A stretch of 64,000 nt of DNA, from positions 2,958,501 to 3,022,500 of the forward strand of contig NZ_CP092480.1 in NCBI RefSeq assembly GCF_022429645.1, given 5' to 3'. Every line of letters begins with the position of its first letter. The first letter of the stretch is position 1. The position numbers and the translations under genes were made by a program. The notes below the pieces were generated by a model. That model saw nothing but the letters and a program-made list of their open reading frames with translations. It did not search any database and had not been told where the DNA came from. Of the stretch, positions 27,836-36,633 are shown piece after piece. This DNA is from Lutibacter sp. A80 (GTDB taxonomy: Bacteria > Bacteroidota > Bacteroidia > Flavobacteriales > Flavobacteriaceae).

Positions 27836-30529
27836 ATGATAAAAAAAAGGCTAATTTTTCTATTAATTTTCTGTAATTTTTTAGCTTCAGCTCAGCAACA
27901 AAAAAAGGGTTTTAAAACAATAATTAACAGTTTAAAAGAGCAAAATAATTATTCGGAATATATTTATGTACATTTAGATGAATTTGCTAAAAATCCTGAT
28001 GTAAAAAATTTAAATATTTTTGAAACTTTAAAAGCTAATTTATGGAGAAGTCCTTCAAATAATAACGAAAATACTGCACAACTTTATTTTTACATTAATT
28101 ATGCTTATCAATTAAAAGAATTTGGTTTTATAAATCAGTCTATTAATTATTACGAAAAAGCTTATGAGCATTTTAAAATAAATGCTATAAATTATAATAT
28201 TATAGAATATTGCTTAAAACCATTAGCAAATAATTATACACGATTGGGAGATGTTGATAATGCAGAAGATATTCTTAAAATTATTATAGAACAAGCTATT
28301 TCAGAAAATAACAAAGAACAAATTGGATCGGGTTATTTAAATTTAGCAATTGTATATAGAACTAAAGGAGACCCTACAACTGCTATAAATTATTTAAATT
28401 TAGGTTTAGAGAGTGCGACTTCAAATTATTTAAAAGCTAAAATAAATTCTGATTTAGCTATTAATTATTTAATGTTAGAAAATATTAAAAAAGCAGAAAA
28501 TCACACCCGAATATCTAACAAATTAAATAAACAAGATGATGCTTCCATTTTAGCACGTAATTTTAAAACCTTAGGAAGCTGTTTTATTGTTAATAAAGAG
28601 TTTAAAAGAGCGTTGGTTGAATTTAAAAAGGCACTAAAATATTCAAAAAAAGCTTTTGGAAGTAACGATAGGGAAGTTGCTAAAATTCACAATTTAATTG
28701 CAGAGGTTTATAGACTTCAAAACAATACTAAAACGGCATTAGAGACCTATCAAAAAGCGTTGAGTACTTTGTTGCCTAATTATGCACCAAAAAATGAATT
28801 TGAAAATCCAGAAAGTACATATTTTTATCCAGAAAACACTTTAAAGATAGCTTTAGATGGAAGGGCTACTATATTTACACAAAACACAAATTTTGAAGCG
28901 GCATTAAAAAATTATGAATTGTCTTTTTTAGTTGAAAAGGAGCTTAATAATACATATTTAAATCAGAATGCAAAATTGCTGCAACAACAAGAAAATAGAA
29001 GTAGAAGCGAAAAATGCATAGAGTTATGTTATATGTTGTTTGAGCAAACAAATTTTGTTGGTTGGATTGAAAAAGCATTTGAATTTGCAGAAAAAACAAA
29101 AGCTTCAATTTTGCTAGAAAATAAATCACTTTTGGCAGCTAAATCTGCAATAAAAAGTGATAGTTTATTTAGAAAAGAAGCAGCTTTAACCTTTAAAAAA
29201 GCACAATTAAATAAAAGTATTACAATAGAACAGCTGAAAAAAGAGAATGCAGCTTTAAATGTATTGGCAGCATTAACTAAAGAACGTGTAGATGTTGGTC
29301 AACAAATTCAATTATTAAATCAGGAAATTGAATTAAAATACCCTAATTTAAAATTAGATTTAACTAAAACAGTTTCTATTAAAACCATACAAGAAGAACT
29401 ACTGGTTAATAATGACTTGTTAATCGAGTTTTTTGAAGGAATGAATTATGTTTATGTTTTTTCAATTTCAAAAAACAATCCAATTTCAGTAAAAAGAATA
29501 GAAAAAACACCAGAATTTAAAGATGAAATTTCACGATTTTTAGCATTATTTTCAGATGCTAGAGGTACAGCAATTCAAAATAATATTAAAGAGTATACTA
29601 CATTGGCATTTGGTTTATTCAATCAATTATTTGATATGAATTTACCTGCAAATACGATTATTATACCAGACGGATTGTTTTCTTTTCTACCTTTTGATGC
29701 TTTATTAACTGAAGAAACAGCAGTTACTAATTTTGAAAAGTTACCGTATTTAATTTATAAAACAGCTATAAGTTACGGTTATTCAGCTTCAATTTTATGG
29801 AATGACTCTAAAATAACAAATCAAAGAAATAATAAGTTACTTGGTTTTTTTCCAGTATTTAAAAATAACCATAGAAATTTAGCTGAATTGGGTTATACAG
29901 CGCAAGAGGCTATAAGTATAAAAAATGAATTAGATGGAGAATTCTTAATTGGAGAGGCTGCTTCAAAAACAAGTTTTAACATTTTAAAAGATAATTTTTC
30001 TATTTTGCATCTTTCTACACATGCAACAGCAGGAGATCTATATACACCACCTGCTATAGAATTTTATAACAAAACCTTGTATTTACCCGAAATTTATGGA
30101 TATAATTTAAATTATGATTTGGTAGTTTTAAGTGCTTGCGAAACAGGAGTAGGAACCTTAAGTAAAGGAGAGGGTGTTTTAAGTTTGGCAAGAGGTTTTT
30201 CGTATGCTGGTGTAAAAAATTTAATTGTTTCTTTGTGGAAAGTTAATGATAAATCAACAGAGCGCCTAATGGCTGGGTTTTATAAAAATTATAAAAAATT
30301 AGGTAATAAATCTAATGCGTTGCATGCTTCAAAATTAACTTATTTAGAAGATACTACTATCCCTGCTATAAAAAAATCGCCCTATTATTGGGCTAGTTTT
30401 ATTTATTTAGGTGAAGTAACAGCTTTAGAACATAGCATTAATAGCTATTGGTTTATTTTTATTGTGTTAATTGCAGTAATAGGTTGTTTTATCTTTTTTA
30501 AAAATAGTAGATTTGGCTTAAATAAGTAG
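27836..30529 (+). CDS. TPR-CHAT caspase-like protease, membrane anchored
   Basis: 897 residues. A signal peptide (ending ASAQQ) leads into TPR-like helical repeats over about 60-400 (for example INYYEKAYEHFK; ALVEFKKALKYSKK). The CHAT domain covers about 590-860, with the caspase-clan dyad His729 (ILHLSTHA) and Cys768 (VLSACETG), both present. A single C-terminal membrane helix (about 870-888, SYWFIFIVLIAVIGCFIFF) is followed by a short basic tail. The topology puts the protease in the periplasm. CHAT proteases are known as cytoplasmic defence effectors (for example Craspase) and as Bacteroidota envelope proteins. It is followed 6 bases later by an aspartic protease. Confidence 0.87.
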   Translation: MIKKRLIFLLIFCNFLASAQQQKKGFKTIINSLKEQNNYSEYIYVHLDEFAKNPDVKNLNIFETLKANLWRSPSNNNENTAQLYFYINYAYQLKEFGFINQSINYYEKAYEHFKINAINYNIIEYCLKPLANNYTRLGDVDNAEDILKIIIEQAISENNKEQIGSGYLNLAIVYRTKGDPTTAINYLNLGLESATSNYLKAKINSDLAINYLMLENIKKAENHTRISNKLNKQDDASILARNFKTLGSCFIVNKEFKRALVEFKKALKYSKKAFGSNDREVAKIHNLIAEVYRLQNNTKTALETYQKALSTLLPNYAPKNEFENPESTYFYPENTLKIALDGRATIFTQNTNFEAALKNYELSFLVEKELNNTYLNQNAKLLQQQENRSRSEKCIELCYMLFEQTNFVGWIEKAFEFAEKTKASILLENKSLLAAKSAIKSDSLFRKEAALTFKKAQLNKSITIEQLKKENAALNVLAALTKERVDVGQQIQLLNQEIELKYPNLKLDLTKTVSIKTIQEELLVNNDLLIEFFEGMNYVYVFSISKNNPISVKRIEKTPEFKDEISRFLALFSDARGTAIQNNIKEYTTLAFGLFNQLFDMNLPANTIIIPDGLFSFLPFDALLTEETAVTNFEKLPYLIYKTAISYGYSASILWNDSKITNQRNNKLLGFFPVFKNNHRNLAELGYTAQEAISIKNELDGEFLIGEAASKTSFNILKDNFSILHLSTHATAGDLYTPPAIEFYNKTLYLPEIYGYNLNYDLVVLSACETGVGTLSKGEGVLSLARGFSYAGVKNLIVSLWKVNDKSTERLMAGFYKNYKKLGNKSNALHASKLTYLEDTTIPAIKKSPYYWASFIYLGEVTALEHSINSYWFIFIVLIAVIGCFIFFKNSRFGLNK

Positions 30530-30535
30530 CAGTAC

Positions 30536-30988
30536 ATGAAATTAAAAAAAATTCTTTTAAGAAAAGGTTTTGTTAAAATTAAACTAAAGAAAATAAATAC
30601 CAATCATTTTGAAGTTAAAGCAAAATTAAATGGTGTAAAAGGTCGATTTATATTAGATACAGGGGCTTCAAATTCGTGTTTAGATATAACTTTAGCTGCA
30701 CATTTTAAATTAAAAGTTGAGGATTCTGAAACATTAGCTGCTGGTGCAGGAGCTACAGGAATGGAGACTAAAATAGCTCCTAATAATACTATTAAATTTA
30801 AAGACTGGAAATATTGTGATTTTAATTTAGTTTTATTGGATTTAACACACGTAAATACTGCTTTAACAGAGCATAACGCCAAAGCTGTTGATGGTATTAT
30901 AGGTGCAGATATCTTAGAAAAAGGAGAGGCAATTATAGATTATAAAAAGAAATGTGTGTACCTAAAAAAGTTTGTTTTTAAGTTTTAA
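30536..30988 (+). CDS. retropepsin-like aspartic protease (clan AA)
   Basis: 150 residues. The catalytic Asp41 lies in FILDTGASNSCLD, and the later DGIIGADILEKGEAIIDY is the conserved second half of the retropepsin fold. One copy of the motif means it should act as a dimer. No signal peptide is visible; the first 20 residues are very basic (Lys/Arg-rich). It starts 6 bases after the TPR-CHAT stop, so they are one operon. Pairing of a caspase-like and a retropepsin-like protease suggests a cascade or maturation relation, which is inference. Confidence 0.85.
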   Translation: MKLKKILLRKGFVKIKLKKINTNHFEVKAKLNGVKGRFILDTGASNSCLDITLAAHFKLKVEDSETLAAGAGATGMETKIAPNNTIKFKDWKYCDFNLVLLDLTHVNTALTEHNAKAVDGIIGADILEKGEAIIDYKKKCVYLKKFVFKF

Positions 30989-31303
30989 CTTCATACTTAA
31001 TTTGCAAAACATTTAACTAGTTATAAAATTTAATTGTAGAATTTCCCTATTCAATTTTCCAATAACATAAGCCCTTCTTTAACAAATGGGTTTAAGTTAC
31101 TGTACATTTTATTTAAAACAATAAAGGTGTAACTAATTGGTTTTCATTAGTTTTATGTAGTTAAATTTATTCGGTAAGTTTATTTTTTAAAAAAAAGTGC
31201 ATCCTAGGCAACCTTTTATATACAAATTGCGTCTTTATAAATAGAACACCAATTTAACTATAGTATGTTGTAATATTAAATATGTAAAAAGTCATTGTAG
31301 ATT
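30989..31303. other. intergenic interval before the ECF sigma gene
   Basis: 315 bases without a gene. Apart from the ECF-type promoter at 31207-31233, it is AT-rich with no perfect terminator hairpin; no small ORF with a plausible signal or domain was seen. The sigma gene's leader is about 60 bases. Confidence 0.6.
31207..31233 (+). promoter_or_regulatory. ECF-sigma-type promoter upstream of the sigma gene (autoregulation)
   Basis: GGCAACC (31207-31213), 16 bases, then CGTC (31230-31233) followed by TTTATA. This is the AAC ... CGTC form of ECF promoters with the standard 16-base spacer, and not the TAnnTTTG form. An ECF promoter directly in front of an ECF sigma gene indicates positive autoregulation. 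Confidence 0.65.
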
Positions 31304-31867
31304 GTGAAAATTGTTCAATTATTTAAAAACGAAGAAAAGCTTATTAAAAAAGCGATTCAAAATAACCGAGAAGCACAGCAACGGCTATATAATTTACATG
31401 CTCCAAAAATGCTAAGTGTTTGCAGGTATTATATTAAAGATGTCCAAAATGCTGAGGAGGCTATGTTAAATGGGTTTTTAAAAGTATTTACCAATTTAAA
31501 TAAATTTGAACATAATGGTAGTTTTGAAGGTTGGATTCGGCGTATTATGATACGAGAATCAATTTCATTTTTAAGAAAAAAGCAACATATAGAATTTGCA
31601 ACTCAAGAGGATGAATTTAAAGAAACGTCAATTAATACGGTGTATTCAGATATGAATGTTGAAGAAATTCAATATTTAATAGATGCACTACCAGATGGTT
31701 ATAGAATTGTATTTGTAATGTATGCTATTGAAGGGTATAAGCATCACGAAATTGCAACATTATTAAATATTACAGAAGGTACATCAAAATCGCAATTGTA
31801 TAAAGCGCGAAAAATCCTTCAGAAAAAAATTATTAAACTAAATACAACAAGCAATGGAACCTTATAA
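31304..31867 (+). CDS. ECF-type RNA polymerase sigma factor
   Basis: 187 residues from a GTG start. Region 2 is about 20-90 (RLYNLHAPKMLSVCRYYIKD, then GSFEGWIRRIMIRES) and region 4 about 125-180 (DALPDGYRIVFVMYAIEGYK and the helix-turn-helix HHEIATLLNITEGTSKSQLY). No extra domains. It overlaps the next gene by 14 bases, the usual sigma/anti-sigma arrangement. An ECF-form promoter lies about 70 bases upstream. Targets may include its own operon and envelope genes nearby; this is inference. Confidence 0.93.
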   Translation: MKIVQLFKNEEKLIKKAIQNNREAQQRLYNLHAPKMLSVCRYYIKDVQNAEEAMLNGFLKVFTNLNKFEHNGSFEGWIRRIMIRESISFLRKKQHIEFATQEDEFKETSINTVYSDMNVEEIQYLIDALPDGYRIVFVMYAIEGYKHHEIATLLNITEGTSKSQLYKARKILQKKIIKLNTTSNGTL

Positions 31868-32606
31868 ATTCGAAGAAGATATAAAAAATAAGCTTGAAAA
31901 ACGAACTATAAAACCAGCAGCAAATTCTTGGGATAAATTAGCTGATTCGCTAGATTCTAAAAATCAAAAAAAAGAAACAAAAGTTTGGTATTTTTTAGGT
32001 ATTGCGGCAAGTATAATTGGTGTATTGTTTATGGTTTCAATCTTCATAAAAAAAGATGTTGATACTGTTACACCTGTAATTGTTGATAGTCCAATTATAG
32101 AAAAAGAAGAGGTGCCTTCTGCTGTTGTTTTAGAAAATAATTTAAATACAATAGATACTTTACAAAATAATACTCTTAAGAATTCTGAAACCATAGAGGT
32201 TGCTACTTCAAAAGAAAAAAAATCTAAGTCTCGTGTACAGCAAAATGAAATTTTTGTTGATACCAATAAAATGAAACTTCAAAATACAGATGAAATTGCT
32301 GTAGTTACTACTGCTGAAGACGAAAAGATTGAAGAGCTAATTAGTGAAATTGAAGCGTTAAAAATTAAAAATAAAACGTTTTCTTCAACAGTAACTGACA
32401 GTGATATTGACAAGCTTTTAAAAGAAGCTCAATTAGCAATAGAATTTGAAAAATTATATAAAGAAAACACCGAAATAGTAGATGCTTATAAACTACTTCA
32501 AGACGTTGAAGCGGATATAGATAGGTCTACTAGAGTGAAGTTTTTAGAAACTTTAAGGTTAAATTATGAGAATCTAAAAACAATGATTGCGCAACGAAAT
32601 GATTAG
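31854..32606 (+). CDS. probable anti-sigma factor, single membrane helix
   Basis: 250 residues. A short N-terminal cytoplasmic part (1-44; MEPYKFEEDIKNKLEKR, then NSWDKLADSL) precedes one membrane helix (about 45-65) and a mostly acidic, coiled-coil-prone periplasmic part (LISEIEALKIKNK; LKEAQLAIEFEKLYKEN). No zinc-binding HxxxCxxC anti-sigma motif is present. Its start lies inside the sigma gene, and its stop overlaps a possible start of the following gene. Anti-sigma function is inferred from position and topology; the sequence itself is not diagnostic. Confidence 0.6.
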   Translation: MEPYKFEEDIKNKLEKRTIKPAANSWDKLADSLDSKNQKKETKVWYFLGIAASIIGVLFMVSIFIKKDVDTVTPVIVDSPIIEKEEVPSAVVLENNLNTIDTLQNNTLKNSETIEVATSKEKKSKSRVQQNEIFVDTNKMKLQNTDEIAVVTTAEDEKIEELISEIEALKIKNKTFSSTVTDSDIDKLLKEAQLAIEFEKLYKENTEIVDAYKLLQDVEADIDRSTRVKFLETLRLNYENLKTMIAQRND

Positions 32607-32637
32607 TAAATCGAATGTCAAAATTAAAAAACACACC

Positions 32638-33702
32638 ATGCAAAATATAACAAAATATATAACACTTATTTTAATAGGTTTAAGTTTACAGTTTATACAA
32701 GCCCAAGAAAACAGTAACAGTTTTAGAATTAATACATTAAAAGAATTAAAAGAAAAAATAACTATTGAAGAGCGTGATTTTTTAAAGAGTGAAGTTGAAA
32801 ATATTATGAAACGCTTTAATAATGGTGAAATTTCAGAAGAAAAAGCAACTTTATTAAAAAAAGAGGCTGCAAAAAAACGTGCTTTAAATATTGAAAATAG
32901 AACCGCTATTATAAACAATAAAATTGCACTTTTAGAACGCAATCAAGATGGTTATAACGACAATGAAGGGGAGATATCTGTAGCAGGGATTAGTATTGGA
33001 GGAAATAATGGAACAGTTATAGGCGTAAAAACAACAGGAAATAACAAACCTAGAAGATACGATAGAAGAACTTATAGTGAAATAGTAATTGCTGTTGGTT
33101 TTAATAATGCCATTATAGAAGATGAAAAAATAGATGACTCTCCTTATAAGTTCGGTGGTTCACGTTTTTTTGAACTTGGTTGGGCTTGGAAAACAAGGGT
33201 GTTTAAAAAATCAAATTTTATGCGTCTTAAATATGGTTTTTCGTTGCAGTTCAACGGCTTTAAACCTACGGATAATAACTATTTTGTTGAAAATGGAGAT
33301 GAAACTTCTCTTGAAGTTTTTCCTTATGATTTAAAAAAATCTAAATTAACTATAACTAATCTTGTATTGCCTATTCATTTTGAATTTGGCCCATCTAAAA
33401 AAAGTGTGAGTGATAATTATTTTAGATATACTACTTACGATCAGTTTAAATTTGGAATTGGAGCTTATGCTGGATTTAATATTGGAACACGTCAAAAATT
33501 AAAATACTCGGTAGATGGTGATAAAGTTAAAGACAAATTAAAACAAGATTATAATGCAAGTAATTTGGTATATGGTTTAAGTTCTTATGTGGCTTTTGGA
33601 AATGTAGCAGTGTATGCAAAATACGATTTATCTCCAATTTTTAAAGACCAACTAATTGAACAAAATAATATTTCTTTAGGTGTTAGATTTGATATGGATT
33701 AA
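32638..33702 (+). CDS. outer-membrane beta-barrel-like exported protein
   Basis: 354 residues from the ATG at 32638, where a signal peptide starts (MQNITKYITLILIGLS, ending FIQAQ). Upstream in-frame starts at 32587 (TTG) and 32599 (ATG, overlapping the anti-sigma stop) would give a charged extension before the signal and are less likely. Residues about 30-120 are a charged, coiled-coil-prone segment (RDFLKSEVENIMKRFNNGEIS); from about 150 the chain is beta-strand rich with glycine/aromatic alternation and a C-terminal NISLGVRFDMD, a small barrel pattern. It may be the structural target sensed by, or controlled by, the sigma system. No named family. Confidence 0.68.
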   Translation: MQNITKYITLILIGLSLQFIQAQENSNSFRINTLKELKEKITIEERDFLKSEVENIMKRFNNGEISEEKATLLKKEAAKKRALNIENRTAIINNKIALLERNQDGYNDNEGEISVAGISIGGNNGTVIGVKTTGNNKPRRYDRRTYSEIVIAVGFNNAIIEDEKIDDSPYKFGGSRFFELGWAWKTRVFKKSNFMRLKYGFSLQFNGFKPTDNNYFVENGDETSLEVFPYDLKKSKLTITNLVLPIHFEFGPSKKSVSDNYFRYTTYDQFKFGIGAYAGFNIGTRQKLKYSVDGDKVKDKLKQDYNASNLVYGLSSYVAFGNVAVYAKYDLSPIFKDQLIEQNNISLGVRFDMD

Positions 33703-33715
33703 TTATATAAATAAA

Positions 33716-33743
33716 GAACCCGAGCTTATATAAACTCGGGTTC
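33716..33743. terminator. hairpin between convergent genes
   Basis: GAACCCGAG (33716-33724) and CTCGGGTTC (33735-33743) form a perfect 9-bp GC-containing stem with a 10-base loop. The T-run after it is short on both sides, so termination is likely but not certain. Confidence 0.6.
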
Positions 33744-33786
33744 AATTATAAAGTTAGATTGGCTATTATCTAAATGTATAAAAGGG

Positions 33787-36162
33787 TTAGTTTAAAATAT
33801 TTCCAAATTTTAAACCAAAATATATTGTTCTAGGTGTCATTGGACCGTAGATGTAAGCAGGATCTCTATCTACACCTGTATCAAAATCTTCTTGATATGA
33901 ATTAAATATATTTTTAATTCCACCTGAAATTTCTAAGTTATTATGTGCTATTTTTAATGTTTTAGTAATTTTTAAACCTGCATCAAAAAAAGTTTCAGAG
34001 GTTCTAAGTTCTCCTTCATCTGGATTAGAAATTGTTGTACCGAAATAAGGAACTAACATTTTACCAGTATAGGTTCCTGTTCCAATAATACACCAACTAT
34101 CTGATGCTTCCCAATCAATTGTAAAAAATCCATAATTTTCTGGAGTTCTAAAAAAGTTTTTTTCATCAAACTCTTGAGCTTCTTCGTACTTGCTTTTTTG
34201 AAAAGTAAATCCAGCGTTAAGTTTTAAATTAGTACTTGGCACATAATTTAATTCTAAATTAATTCCTTGTACAAAAGCACCATCTGTAGCATTTATTCTT
34301 GTATAAGTTACCACGCCATCTGCATCTGGTTCAGAATATTCATTGGTAAAAGGATTGTTTAACTTGGTGTGAAAACCTTCTACTAAAATTCCAAAACTTG
34401 AAGTTCCAAAAGATTTACTATAATCTAAAGAAGCCATAAAACTATCGCTAGTTTCTTGTTTTAAATTTGCATCGTTTACATGAATTACTTTTCTAGATCC
34501 AGATGATTCAATATGTAAATCCTCATCAAAAATTTGAGGAGCTCTGTAACCTCCAGAATAACTTACACGTGCTTGAAAATCAGATTGTATGTCGTATAAG
34601 AAATTAACGCGTGGACTAAATACATTTCCTGTTTTTTTACTAGCATTACTTTCTTTGTCTTCCACTGAATAATTATCTAAACGTGCGCCTACAGAAAGTT
34701 TTAATTTATCAATTTTAATATCATATTGAGAGAATATACCTAAAGTATTCATTTCTTGATTGGAAATAATTGTGTTATTGGTATGTGGAATTGAAACAAT
34801 TTCATCTCCAATAATTACAGCATTTTCAATGTCTAAATATCCAAGTTTGCTATCCTTTAATGTAGCGTAAGTATCTTCAATTCCAACAATTAAATCAGAT
34901 GTTTTAAATTTTGCATTGTACTGAACACCAGCGTTTATTGTTGCATCTTTAGTAGTACCATAGTCGCTTAAAGATTGTTCTGCTCCATAGTAAGAATCAC
35001 GATTTATTTTTTGAACTGCTGCAAAAACAGATAATAAGTCATTTTCTCTATAATATTGTTCGAATGTTACTGCAGTAGTTGTTAAATTATGTTCTACAGC
35101 TTCAGAAATATCAGCTTCGTGGTTTGGATAATTAAATTTGTTACCACCTCTTCTTTCTTCATTTATATGGAAAAAATCTAAAGAAAGCTTAGCTCTAGTT
35201 CCTAGTTTGTGAAACATTCTAGAACCTAATGTAGTATTTTTAAGCAGTGCAATTTCTGAAAACGAATCTCCATTAGCATCAAAAGGTTTTCTGTTTCTGT
35301 TAAAGCCATAAAAAGCTACACCACTTTGTTGATTTTTACCAACAACTGTTGCATTAAAATTTAAAGAATAATCTGTTGCAGTAGCATCAGAATCTTCTAA
35401 TCCAACACCTATAAAAGAATTGTTTACACCAACCTCAAAAGAATTTTGTGTTGGGTCTTTTAACAATATATTTATGGTTCCAGCAACAGCATTACCTCCA
35501 TATAACGCAGATCCTCCTCCGCGTATAATCTCAACTTTTTCGATCATATTTGAAGGAATAAGTTCTAAGCCATATACACCAGCTAATCCGCTAAATATTG
35601 GTCTGCTATTAATTAATATTTGAGAATATGGGCCTTCTAAACCATTCATTCTAACCTGACTAAAACCGCAGTTTTGACAATCGTTTTCCATTCTTAACCC
35701 AGAACAAAAATTAAGTCCTTCACTTAATGTTACGGATTGGGTAGATTCAAAAATTTCGCTGTTAATTATGTTAACTATATTTGAAGCTTTTTTTCGAATT
35801 ATTCTAGATCTATTACCTGTAACAATAACTTCTTCTAAACCTAAAATATCGGTTTCTAACTCTATATTTATATGTTTGTTTTCATTGTTTTGTAATTCAA
35901 TATTTTGCTCAAAAGGTTTAAAACCTATAGCTTGTATTTGGATAGTGTATAATCCAGGCTTTAAGTTTGTAATATTAAATTCTGCATTTTCGTCTGTAGA
36001 GGTTCCAATTGTTGTACCTTTTAAAAAGATAGAAACATATGGAATTTCTCCACCATTACTTGTAGTTTTCCCTGTAATACTTGCACTTTTGTTACTGTCT
36101 TGTGCAAATATAGTTTGACTAATAAACACTATGCTTATTAGAATAAGTATAATTTTTTTCAT
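33787..36162 (-). CDS. TonB-dependent receptor with CPD-like N-domain, Cys-motif plug (probable metal uptake)
   Basis: 791 residues. Signal peptide (ending TIFAQ), carboxypeptidase-like N-terminal extension (about 26-102), TonB box-like EEVIVTGNR (about 110-118), plug (about 120-235) and barrel to a C-terminal TIYFGLKFGN. The plug has Cys153, Cys162 and Cys165 (NDCQNCGFSQVRMNG), a Cys-x-x-Cys that is frequent in Bacteroidota receptors near heavy-metal genes; a metal or metal-complex ligand is plausible but unproven. The gene lies directly downstream of a His-rich membrane protein, and the shared promoter carries a dyad operator candidate. Confidence 0.88.
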   Translation of the reverse strand: MKKIILILISIVFISQTIFAQDSNKSASITGKTTSNGGEIPYVSIFLKGTTIGTSTDENAEFNITNLKPGLYTIQIQAIGFKPFEQNIELQNNENKHINIELETDILGLEEVIVTGNRSRIIRKKASNIVNIINSEIFESTQSVTLSEGLNFCSGLRMENDCQNCGFSQVRMNGLEGPYSQILINSRPIFSGLAGVYGLELIPSNMIEKVEIIRGGGSALYGGNAVAGTINILLKDPTQNSFEVGVNNSFIGVGLEDSDATATDYSLNFNATVVGKNQQSGVAFYGFNRNRKPFDANGDSFSEIALLKNTTLGSRMFHKLGTRAKLSLDFFHINEERRGGNKFNYPNHEADISEAVEHNLTTTAVTFEQYYRENDLLSVFAAVQKINRDSYYGAEQSLSDYGTTKDATINAGVQYNAKFKTSDLIVGIEDTYATLKDSKLGYLDIENAVIIGDEIVSIPHTNNTIISNQEMNTLGIFSQYDIKIDKLKLSVGARLDNYSVEDKESNASKKTGNVFSPRVNFLYDIQSDFQARVSYSGGYRAPQIFDEDLHIESSGSRKVIHVNDANLKQETSDSFMASLDYSKSFGTSSFGILVEGFHTKLNNPFTNEYSEPDADGVVTYTRINATDGAFVQGINLELNYVPSTNLKLNAGFTFQKSKYEEAQEFDEKNFFRTPENYGFFTIDWEASDSWCIIGTGTYTGKMLVPYFGTTISNPDEGELRTSETFFDAGLKITKTLKIAHNNLEISGGIKNIFNSYQEDFDTGVDRDPAYIYGPMTPRTIYFGLKFGNILN

Positions 36163-36166
36163 TAAA

Positions 36167-36216
36167 TATTTTAAATAGTTGATTTGATGTTTATTGTTTA
36201 AATACTATTTAAAATA
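36167..36216. repeat. 13-bp inverted repeat between the His-rich gene and the TonB receptor
   Basis: TATTTTAAATAGT (36167-36179) and ACTATTTAAAATA (36204-36216), perfect, with a 24-base spacer. One arm overlaps the last codons of the His-rich gene. In RNA it would form a long hairpin in the intercistronic region, possibly for differential stability or attenuation. AT-only composition (apart from G/C one pair) tempers confidence. Confidence 0.5.
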
Positions 36217-36569
36217 GGGGGAGATTTGTTTTGTTTATAATGAAAATATAATTGTTTTATTAACGTTTTTGGAAAATAATACTTTGTAGAGATTATCGAT
36301 TTTAAAGCTAATAAAGTAAATGCAATAATAGTTAAGTTAAATATGTTTATCGCACTTAATAATAAATACTCTAGCTTGGTGTGTTTATGAGATTTTAAAG
36401 GGTCATGGTCTTGTTGCTGATCAAAAGGGTGGGCGTGTGTTACTATTTCACCATTTGCTAGTTTATGTGAATGTAAGTAAACACTTTTGTTAGCAATATT
36501 TAATAATAGAATGCTTATGCTTAGTAAGCTTAAGAACTTTAAAATAAATTTATTTCTAAAGAATTTCAT
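36198..36569 (-). CDS. small His-rich two-helix membrane protein
   Basis: 123 residues from the ATG at 36569; a start 12 codons further upstream (36605) is in frame but would run into the predicted promoter. A hydrophobic helix at about 10-25 is followed by an extracytoplasmic His loop with His33, 35, 45, 47, 55, 61 and 63 (YLHSHKLANGEIVTHAHPF and SHKHTK), then a second helix (about 68-90) and a basic tail. The loop is fit to bind a transition metal. It is the first gene before the TonB receptor, so metal delivery or sensing for that system is the best guess. I recognise the His-x-His ... HAHPF pattern from Bacteroidota proteins of unknown function. Confidence 0.66.
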   Translation of the reverse strand: MKFFRNKFILKFLSLLSISILLLNIANKSVYLHSHKLANGEIVTHAHPFDQQQDHDPLKSHKHTKLEYLLLSAINIFNLTIIAFTLLALKSIISTKYYFPKTLIKQLYFHYKQNKSPPILNSI

Positions 36570-36590
36570 TCTATATCTTGGTTTGAGGCA

Positions 36591-36621
36591 CAAAATTAGA
36601 ACCATTCTAAATAAGAAACAA
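36591..36621 (-). promoter_or_regulatory. predicted promoter of the His-rich/TonB-receptor operon
   Basis: Reading the minus strand, TTG (36621-36619), 20 bases, then TAATTTTG (36598-36591): an excellent Bacteroidota promoter. Transcription would start near 36585, just upstream of the ATG at 36569. Confidence 0.7.
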
Positions 36622-36633
36622 GCTTATTTAGAA
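36605..36633. promoter_or_regulatory. 11-bp dyad operator candidate over the -33 region
   Basis: TTCTAAATAAG (36605-36615) and CTTATTTAGAA (36623-36633), perfect, with a 7-base spacer, centred at 36619 on the predicted -33 TTG. A further TAAATAAG half-site is at 36640-36647. The position fits a repressor, for example a metal-responsive one; the 11-7-11 shape differs from the classic Fur/Zur 7-1-7. Confidence 0.55.
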
